A DNA stretch of 64,000 nucleotides. Origin: an uncultured Flavobacteriales bacterium. GTDB taxonomy: Bacteria; Bacteroidota; Bacteroidia; Flavobacteriales; Weeksellaceae. Positions 58,535-64,000 of this stretch are shown here, in pieces (the first letter of the stretch is position 1; every line of letters starts with the position of its first letter). The DNA is taken from positions 75,992 through 139,991 of the forward strand of contig CALJKL010000019.1 in NCBI GenBank assembly GCA_937973555.1, in the 5' to 3' direction. The position numbers and the translations under genes are program-made. Under the pieces are notes generated by a model. It worked only from the letters and a program-made list of their open reading frames with translations, ran no database searches and was not told where the DNA came from.

Positions 58535-59476
58535 ATGTTAGAGTATTTAGAAATTGGTGACTTGCTTCTAGAAAATGGGGACCGCATCGGCAATGTAAAA
58601 ATTGCATACAATGTTTATGGGAATCTAGAAAAAGCCGAAAAAATCATTTGGGTGTGCCATGCGTTGACCGCCAATTCGGATGCACAGACTTGGTGGCCTG
58701 ATATGATAGGCAATGCCGAAATATTTGACACCCAAAAATACGCTATCGTTTGTGCCAATATTTTGGGGTCTTGCTATGGAACCACTTTCGAGCATGCTTC
58801 AAAACCATTGATTACCATTAGAGATATGGTTTCGGCACATCAGCAGTTGGCTAATCATCTAAATATTAAGACCATTGATTTGCTTTGCGGGGGTTCCCTA
58901 GGCGGAATGCAGTGCCTAGAATGGAGCATCACAAATCCGGATTTTATTAAAAATCTTTTTGTGATTGCTACCAACTGCAAACATTCTTCTTGGGGAATTG
59001 CCTTCAACGAAGCCCAAAGAATGGCATTAGAATTAGGCGAAAAAGGTATGGATGCCGCAAGAGCCATTGCAATGCTTTCTTATAGGCACTACAAAACGTA
59101 TGAGTACAGCCAGGTAGACCATATAGATGCCATAGACGAATTTTCGGCGGCTTCTTACCAAAGATACCAAGGCGAAAAATTGAGAAAAAGATTTACCACA
59201 GATGCTTACTATTATCTTTCTAAAGCCATGGATTCTAATAATGTTGGCAGAAACAGAGGCTCTTTGGAAAAAGCATTAGGACAGATAAAGGCCAAGACCT
59301 TAGCCATAGGGATAGATAGTGATATTCTCTTTCCTTATCAGGAGCAAGAATACATTTCGAGAAATATTCCGGGGGCCCATTTTGAATTGATTACATCAAA
59401 ATTTGGGCATGATGGTTTTTTATTAGAAACAGATAAGATTAAGACTTTATTGAAAAAGTATTTTGATTTTCTTTAA
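58535..59476 (+). CDS. metX: Homoserine O-acetyltransferase (alpha/beta-hydrolase, short form)
   Basis: MetX acetylates homoserine with acetyl-CoA. The protein has 313 residues, shorter than the usual 350-380, apparently with a reduced lid. The nucleophile elbow is GGSLGG (119-124, Ser121); the catalytic Asp and His are in GIDSDILFP and FGHDGFLLE. The CHALTANSDAQTWWPDMIG region is typical of MetX. The neighbours metY and hom strongly support the role. Confidence 0.9.
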   Translation: MLEYLEIGDLLLENGDRIGNVKIAYNVYGNLEKAEKIIWVCHALTANSDAQTWWPDMIGNAEIFDTQKYAIVCANILGSCYGTTFEHASKPLITIRDMVSAHQQLANHLNIKTIDLLCGGSLGGMQCLEWSITNPDFIKNLFVIATNCKHSSWGIAFNEAQRMALELGEKGMDAARAIAMLSYRHYKTYEYSQVDHIDAIDEFSAASYQRYQGEKLRKRFTTDAYYYLSKAMDSNNVGRNRGSLEKALGQIKAKTLAIGIDSDILFPYQEQEYISRNIPGAHFELITSKFGHDGFLLETDKIKTLLKKYFDFL

Positions 59477-59513
59477 ATAAAATAAAAAGTAAAAATAAAA
59501 GAGATTTGATGAT

Positions 59514-59590
59514 TTTGCGGTTTGAAAATAATCTGTAAAAGTAAAAATGAAAGAGGCGAGAAGCCAATGCAGGAGGGTTTCAACCGCAAA
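59514..59590 (+). repeat. Inverted repeat between metX and hom
   Basis: TTTGCGGTTTGAAA (59514-59527) and TTTCAACCGCAAA (59578-59590) can form a 13-bp stem with one bulged base around a 50-base loop. The right arm is 22 bases before the chosen hom start. Confidence 0.5.
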
Positions 59591-59612
59591 TGATTCAATA
59601 AAAAAGACAAAA

Positions 59613-60803
59613 ATGAGTAAGAAATTAACGATAGGATTATTCGGTTATGGGGTAGTAGGAACAGGATTGTATGATGTATTGCACAAAAGCAAAACGGTAG
59701 ATGCTACCATCAAAACCATTGTAGTAAAACATAAAGATAAACCCAGAAATATTTCACCCGAGCATTTTCATTATGATAAAAATGAAATTCTGAATGATGA
59801 TGAAATTAATCTGGTGGTAGAATTGATAGATGATGCAGATGCAGCCTATGAAATAGTGACTACAGCGCTTAAAAAAGGAAAAGCAGTGGTATCTGCCAAT
59901 AAGAAGATGATTGCCGAACATTTTGAAGAACTTTATGCGCTTCAAAATGAATATAATGTTCCTTTCTTATATGAAGCGGCGGTTTGTGGCAGTATCCCCA
60001 TCATCAGAAATCTAGAGGAGTATTACAATAACGACTTTTTGCAATCCATACAAGGGATTGTAAACGGATCTACCAATTATATCCTTACCAAAAGTTTTCA
60101 GGACAATCTCACTTATGACGAAGCCTTGAAAGAAGCCCAAGAAAAAGGCTATGCCGAAAGCAATCCTATTTTGGATACAGGTGGCTTTGATGCTCGTTCA
60201 AAACTACAAATTTTGTTGGCTCACTCTTTCGGAATTAAAACCCAGCCGGAAGAAGTCTTTAATGTAGGCATCCAGAATTTAGGAGATTTGGAAATAAAAT
60301 ATGCTCAAGAGAAGAACCTTCAGATTAAGCTTTTGGCGTATGCCCAAAAAAGAAATGAGGAAGAGGTAGTGGCATTGGTGATTCCTAAATTTGTAAAACC
60401 TAGCGATTCTTTTTCTACGGTAAATGATGTTTTTAATGGCGTGAAGGTACAGACGGCTTTTGCAGACAAGCAGTTTTTCTACGGAAGAGGGGCAGGGTCT
60501 TTGCCTACAGCAAGTGCTGTTTTATCAGATATTTCGGCGATAGGCTATGATTACCGTTATGAATACAAAAAAATCGCCAACAGTGAAAACCTGAAACTCG
60601 CAGAAGTCTTTAACCTTAAAGTTCTTTTCAGGCATCCCGCCAAGGACGGAGAGCAGTTTGAGAAGTATTTTGAAAATATTGAAGAGTATTACGGAAACCG
60701 AGAACAGGCTTATTTTGTGGGAGATATTTCTTTTAAAAATCTGAAAGAGGTTTTCACCCAACATCCAAACGAAGTATCTTTTGTGTTGATTGATATTTTA
60801 TAA
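59613..60803 (+). CDS. hom: Homoserine dehydrogenase
   Basis: This cytosolic enzyme reduces aspartate semialdehyde to homoserine with NAD(P)H. From the ATG at 59613 it has 396 residues; an in-frame upstream start at 59547 would add 22 residues with no family pattern that lie over the inverted repeat. Motifs: Rossmann GLFGYGVVGTG at the start, VSANKKMIAEH, AAVCGSIPIIRNLEEYYNND, IQGIVNGSTNYIL and the catalytic-region DTGGFDARSKLQIL. There is no aspartate kinase domain and no clear complete ACT domain. Confidence 0.94.
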   Translation: MSKKLTIGLFGYGVVGTGLYDVLHKSKTVDATIKTIVVKHKDKPRNISPEHFHYDKNEILNDDEINLVVELIDDADAAYEIVTTALKKGKAVVSANKKMIAEHFEELYALQNEYNVPFLYEAAVCGSIPIIRNLEEYYNNDFLQSIQGIVNGSTNYILTKSFQDNLTYDEALKEAQEKGYAESNPILDTGGFDARSKLQILLAHSFGIKTQPEEVFNVGIQNLGDLEIKYAQEKNLQIKLLAYAQKRNEEEVVALVIPKFVKPSDSFSTVNDVFNGVKVQTAFADKQFFYGRGAGSLPTASAVLSDISAIGYDYRYEYKKIANSENLKLAEVFNLKVLFRHPAKDGEQFEKYFENIEEYYGNREQAYFVGDISFKNLKEVFTQHPNEVSFVLIDIL

Positions 60804-60822
60804 ATTATTAACTTGTTTTTTT

Positions 60823-60862
60823 AAACGTCGTTTTACTTTGGTAGGACGACGTTTCTTTTTGT
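60823..60862 (+). terminator. Terminator of the met operon
   Basis: AAACGTCGT (60823-60831) pairs with ACGACGTTT (60846-60854), followed by CTTTTTG. The ctlX promoter overlaps it. Confidence 0.8.
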
Positions 60863-60869
60863 ATTTTTG
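60837..60869 (+). promoter_or_regulatory. Promoter of ctlX
   Basis: TTTG (60837-60840), 21 bases, then TATTTTTG (60862-60869), 17 bases before the ATG. The -33 box lies in the loop of the preceding terminator. Confidence 0.65.
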
Positions 60870-60885
60870 AAAAAAAGAAATACAG

Positions 60886-61806
60886 ATGCAGACTACCAAT
60901 ACTGTTCTCATGATAGAGCCTGCTGCCTTTGGCTTTAATGCAGAAACCGCGCAGAACAATTACTTTCAGGTTAATTCAGAAAATGCAGAAACCCAAAGCA
61001 AGGCTTTGGCAGAGTTCAATGCTTTTGTAGAAAAACTCAGAAGCAAAGGCATCCAAGTGATAACGGTAAAAGATACCCTAGAGCCACATACGCCGGACTC
61101 TATTTTCCCCAACAATTGGATTTCTATGCACAATGATGGCCGTGTAGTACTTTATCCCATGAATGCGGTCAACAGACGTTGGGAACGCCGCGAAGATATT
61201 TTGCAGATGCTGAAAAAGAATTTTCAGGTAAAGGAAATTGTAGATTTATCGGCTCCGGAAAATGAAGGAAAGTTTTTGGAAGGTACAGGCAGCATGATTT
61301 TCGACCATGATAATAAACTGGCTTATGGCTCGGTTTCTTTAAGGTTAGATGAAGCGCTTTTTAGGGAGTTTTGTGAGAAATTCGGTTTTAAACCTATCAT
61401 TTTTCATTCCTTTCAGACGGCAGGTGGCAAGCGATTACCTATTTATCACGCCAATGTAATGATGTGTGTGGCAGATCAGTTTGTAGTGATTTGTTTGGAT
61501 TGTATCGATGATGAGAACGAAAGAAGAATGGTGGTGGATGCTATTGTAAATTCGGGCAAAGAAATTGTAGAAATCAAGGAAGACCAAATGCATCAGTTTG
61601 CCGGAAATATGCTTCAGGTATCTAACAATGAAGGGAAGAAGTTTTTGGTAATGTCTCAATCGGCTTATCAATCTTTAATGCCTAATCAAATTCAGCAAAT
61701 CAAAAAATATTCGGAAATCATCTATGCTGATTTAGAAACCATAGAAACCAATGGTGGAGGCAGCGCCAGATGCATGTTGGCAGAGGTTTTCTTGCCAAAG
61801 AAATAG
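60886..61806 (+). CDS. ctlX: Citrulline hydrolase CtlX (amidinotransferase superfamily)
   Basis: CtlX-type enzymes hydrolyse citrulline to ornithine, CO2 and ammonia. The 306-residue pentein-fold protein has PDSIFPNNWISMH, EGTGSMIFD, the His in PIYHANVMMC, and the nucleophile Cys296 in GGGSARCMLAEVF. It is a distinct relative of the arginine deiminase-like gene at 55915; together they could take arginine through citrulline to ornithine. That joint pathway is inference. Confidence 0.92.
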   Translation: MQTTNTVLMIEPAAFGFNAETAQNNYFQVNSENAETQSKALAEFNAFVEKLRSKGIQVITVKDTLEPHTPDSIFPNNWISMHNDGRVVLYPMNAVNRRWERREDILQMLKKNFQVKEIVDLSAPENEGKFLEGTGSMIFDHDNKLAYGSVSLRLDEALFREFCEKFGFKPIIFHSFQTAGGKRLPIYHANVMMCVADQFVVICLDCIDDENERRMVVDAIVNSGKEIVEIKEDQMHQFAGNMLQVSNNEGKKFLVMSQSAYQSLMPNQIQQIKKYSEIIYADLETIETNGGGSARCMLAEVFLPKK

Positions 61807-61809
61807 ATG

Positions 61810-62148
61810 TTATTCCCTTTCAAACTTTGCCAATTTTTTTTCTACCCATATGGTAGCCATTGGAAAAAACGCGGAGATAAGGGCAAAAATAGAATCCTCG
61901 TCATCCCATTGAAATATTTTTCGGGAAGGTACCGCCAATAGAAGATAAAGGCTAAAAAACAACCCATGTACATTGCCTACAATAATGATGTAAATGGTAG
62001 GAAATAAAGCGTCTGGTTGGGTACGAATCCATACCATGGCCGAAAATAAAAGCATCCAAGAAATGGCCTCGGCAATACAAATCTGCTTAAACCATTTGAT
62101 GAGTTTTTCTTGGGGATATTTAGCGAAAAAATTTTCGATGAGGTTCAT
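61810..62148 (-). CDS. DUF3817 family membrane protein
   Basis: The 112-residue protein has three hydrophobic segments (about 27-43, 48-73 and 85-100) and the DUF3817 pattern (RTQPDALFPTIYIIIVGNVHGLFFSLYLLL). Its function is unknown. It converges on ctlX with only a 3-base gap and follows nadD on the minus strand with an 11-base gap. Confidence 0.85.
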   Translation of the reverse strand: MNLIENFFAKYPQEKLIKWFKQICIAEAISWMLLFSAMVWIRTQPDALFPTIYIIIVGNVHGLFFSLYLLLAVPSRKIFQWDDEDSIFALISAFFPMATIWVEKKLAKFERE

Positions 62149-62159
62149 TAAACTTGGTT

Positions 62160-62756
62160 TTATTTGTAAAAAGAAGATCCGTCTAGATATTCAAAAACTT
62201 CCGGAGGTAGCATAGGCCTTACATTTTTTCCATCTTTAATCATGTTTCTGATTTCCGTGGCAGAAAGTTCTATAATGGGCGCATTAATGAGGGAAATATT
62301 TTCGTGCTGAAAATATTCGTGACTCTTTTTTTCTCCTTCAAAAGTCCTAGGATAGGCAATAATTTGATATTCTGAAATGAGTTTTTCAAAATTTTTCCAC
62401 TTGGGCAAAGTATCCAAGTTGTCTTCTCCCATAATAAGCGCAAAGGTATAATCCGGATATTTTTCTTTGAGATAAGTAAGAGTATCTATGGTATAACTGG
62501 GCTGAGGCAAAGAAAACTCTACGTTAGAAGCTCTTATTTTAGGATAATTTTTAATGGCGAGCTGCACCATATCTAGCCGATGATGGTCTTTTAATAAAGA
62601 TTTTTTTTCTTTGAAAGGGTTTTGTGGAGATACCACAAACCACAATTCTTCCATGTCTGAATGTTCCAAAATGTAATTCGCCAAAATCAAATGGCCAACA
62701 TGAATAGGATTAAAAGAACCAAAAAATAAACCGATTTTTTTCATTATCTTCTTCAT
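62160..62756 (-). CDS. nadD: Nicotinate-nucleotide adenylyltransferase
   Basis: NadD joins nicotinate mononucleotide and ATP in NAD synthesis. The 198-residue protein has the nucleotidyl-transfer motif GLFFGSFNPIHVGHLILA, GEDNLDTLPKW and the late ISxTxIR-like ELSATEIRNMI. The start ATG at 62756 overlaps the recJ stop codon (TAATG), favouring it; a second ATG at 62744 would also give a full enzyme. Confidence 0.96.
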   Translation of the reverse strand: MKKIMKKIGLFFGSFNPIHVGHLILANYILEHSDMEELWFVVSPQNPFKEKKSLLKDHHRLDMVQLAIKNYPKIRASNVEFSLPQPSYTIDTLTYLKEKYPDYTFALIMGEDNLDTLPKWKNFEKLISEYQIIAYPRTFEGEKKSHEYFQHENISLINAPIIELSATEIRNMIKDGKNVRPMLPPEVFEYLDGSSFYK

Positions 62757-64000
62757 TAATGGAATTTCACATCACGAATATTCAGATAATAAGTAACATT
62801 TCCTTTCCAGTGATTTTCTTCTACCGTGAAGGCGATGTCAAAGGTTTTGTTTTTAAAATCGTCTAGATACTGACCCAGTTTGAAACCAATACATTCTATA
62901 TTTCTTCCGGAATCTGGTTTGTTGATGTAGAATTTTAAATGTCCGCCGTCTTTCCCCATTTGTTTCACATACCCCGAAACCTTCATGTTTTTCAGCACCA
63001 ATACTGGCTTCATGTTGTGTGGGCCAAAAGGTGACAGCTTTCTGTGAAAATTATAAAAATCTCTATTGAGGTCTTCTATTTCAATGTCTGTGTCAATAGT
63101 AATGCTGGGCTCTTTTTGATGGTCCTGAATTTTTTCTGAAACAATCCTTTCAAACTTTTCTTTAAAAGCTTCGAATTTGTCTTTCTCCATAGAAAGACCC
63201 GCAGCAGCCTGGTGACCACCAAATTTCAAAAAGTACTCGCTGCATAAGTCTAGAGCTTCATGAACATCAAAATCTGAAATACTTCTCGCCGAAGCGACCA
63301 TTTCTCCGTTATTACCGTCTGTAAAAACCAACGTAGGTTTATAATAAATTTCGGTCAGTCTAGAGGCTACAATCCCAATTACGCCCTTGTTCCAGTCTTG
63401 ATGATAGACAACCGTGGTGAAATTGTTGGTTTGGTTAGATTCTATAACTTGATTGATGGCAGAATGGGTGATATTGGCATCCAATTCTCTTCGCGAATCG
63501 TTAAGGTCTAAAATGTTATCTGCAATCTGGTGAGCTTGTTTTAGATTTTCAGAAATCATGAGTTCTACAGCAGCTTTACCGTGAGAAATTCTACCGGCAG
63601 CATTGATTTTAGGCGCAATTTCAAAAACGATATTGGAAATATCAAATGTTGCTATTTTTTCTTCCGGAATTAGAAGTCTTAGTCCCAGTTTTCTGGTTTT
63701 TCTTAAGGTCTTTAACCCAAGTTTCGCCAAAACTCGGTTTTCCCCAGTCATGGCTACAATATCTGCTGCAATGGAAATGGCCAATAAATCAGTCAATTCA
63801 TGAAGCTCTGTTTCCGGAATTTTATAAATGGTGTTGAGTCCTTGGCAGAGTTTAAAACCTACGCCACATCCTGAAAGTTCTTTGTAGGGATATCTGCAGT
63901 CATTTCTTTTTGGGTCGAGAACTGCATAGGCATTGGGAAGTTCGTCTCCTGGCAAGTGATGGTCACAAACAATGAAATCAATGCCTAATGAATTGGCATA
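62756..64000 (-). CDS. recJ: Single-stranded-DNA exonuclease RecJ, C-terminal part (5' end outside window)
   Basis: RecJ degrades single-stranded DNA 5' to 3' in recombination and repair. The frame is open to the edge of the window, so about 415 C-terminal residues are present. The first of these hold the DHH motif (VCDHHLPGDELP), followed by LAKLGLKTL, NAAGRISHGKAAVELM, the DHHA1 region with KFGGHQAAAGLSME, and the OB-fold end. The N-terminal DHH motifs I-II lie beyond 64000. Confidence 0.96.
   Translation of the reverse strand, partial: YANSLGIDFIVCDHHLPGDELPNAYAVLDPKRNDCRYPYKELSGCGVGFKLCQGLNTIYKIPETELHELTDLLAISIAADIVAMTGENRVLAKLGLKTLRKTRKLGLRLLIPEEKIATFDISNIVFEIAPKINAAGRISHGKAAVELMISENLKQAHQIADNILDLNDSRRELDANITHSAINQVIESNQTNNFTTVVYHQDWNKGVIGIVASRLTEIYYKPTLVFTDGNNGEMVASARSISDFDVHEALDLCSEYFLKFGGHQAAAGLSMEKDKFEAFKEKFERIVSEKIQDHQKEPSITIDTDIEIEDLNRDFYNFHRKLSPFGPHNMKPVLVLKNMKVSGYVKQMGKDGGHLKFYINKPDSGRNIECIGFKLGQYLDDFKNKTFDIAFTVEENHWKGNVTYYLNIRDVKFH

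Noticed and set aside
59547..59612. N-terminal extension of homoserine dehydrogenase
   Set aside because: It would cover the inverted repeat and place 22 unconserved residues before the Rossmann fold.

Overview
The window is AT-rich chromosomal DNA of a Bacteroidota member, most likely a flavobacterium of the Weeksellaceae (Chryseobacterium-like). The evidence is the Bacteroidota promoter form (TTTG, a 17-23 nt spacer, then TAnnTTTG) in front of many genes, a SusC/SusD pair, bacillithiol synthase BshC, a GYDIA-type GHMP kinase, a LptD of Bacteroidota type, frequent AGA codons and almost no Shine-Dalgarno sequences. Genus is inference; no rRNA gene is present. Most of the window is core housekeeping DNA.

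Layout. 1-8.4 kb: the 3' end of infB, a SusC/SusD outer-membrane uptake pair, a small secreted protein and a putative porin. 8.4-15.6 kb: bshC, a LysM/periplasmic-binding protein, fabD, a GHMP kinase and pckA. 15.6-23.1 kb: aroQ, two different tRNA-Glu(UUC) genes on either side of rpsT, an envelope pair of N-acetylmuramoyl amidase and lptD read from overlapping divergent promoters, ridA with a small membrane protein, and a DegP/HtrA protease. 23.3-30.1 kb: a U32 peptidase / ferredoxin / 5-formyl-THF cyclo-ligase operon behind two Fur/PerR-like palindromes, an unrecognised membrane-protein/lipoprotein pair, a tiny repetitive lipoprotein, a SpoU methyltransferase, rmuC and a DUF1801 protein. 30.2-34.1 kb: an outer-membrane barrel protein and ammonium transporter, dps behind a perfect PerR-type box, and a bactofilin.

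34.3-51.8 kb is the large translation cluster: rpsL-rpsG-fusA-rpsJ, a terminator and a 440-bp gap, then rplC through rplQ including secY, infA, rpmJ and rpoA. rpmD (59 aa) and rpmJ (38 aa) are easily missed. The two transcription units start from nearly identical promoters, and similar promoters serve rpsT and a tRNA-Glu. The gap before rplC holds a possible 21-codon leader ORF.

51.8-64 kb: a lipoprotein, eno, gltA, an arginine-deiminase-like enzyme, a SAM-I riboswitch with terminator controlling metY-metX-hom (methionine from homoserine via O-acetylhomoserine), the citrulline hydrolase ctlX, a DUF3817 protein, nadD and the C-terminal part of recJ, which runs off the window. I saw no prophage, transposase, CRISPR array or defence system. 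The least explained material is regulatory (shared translation promoters, Fur/PerR-like boxes, the G5/C5 boxes near amt) plus the membrane-protein/lipoprotein pair at 25.4-27.1 kb.
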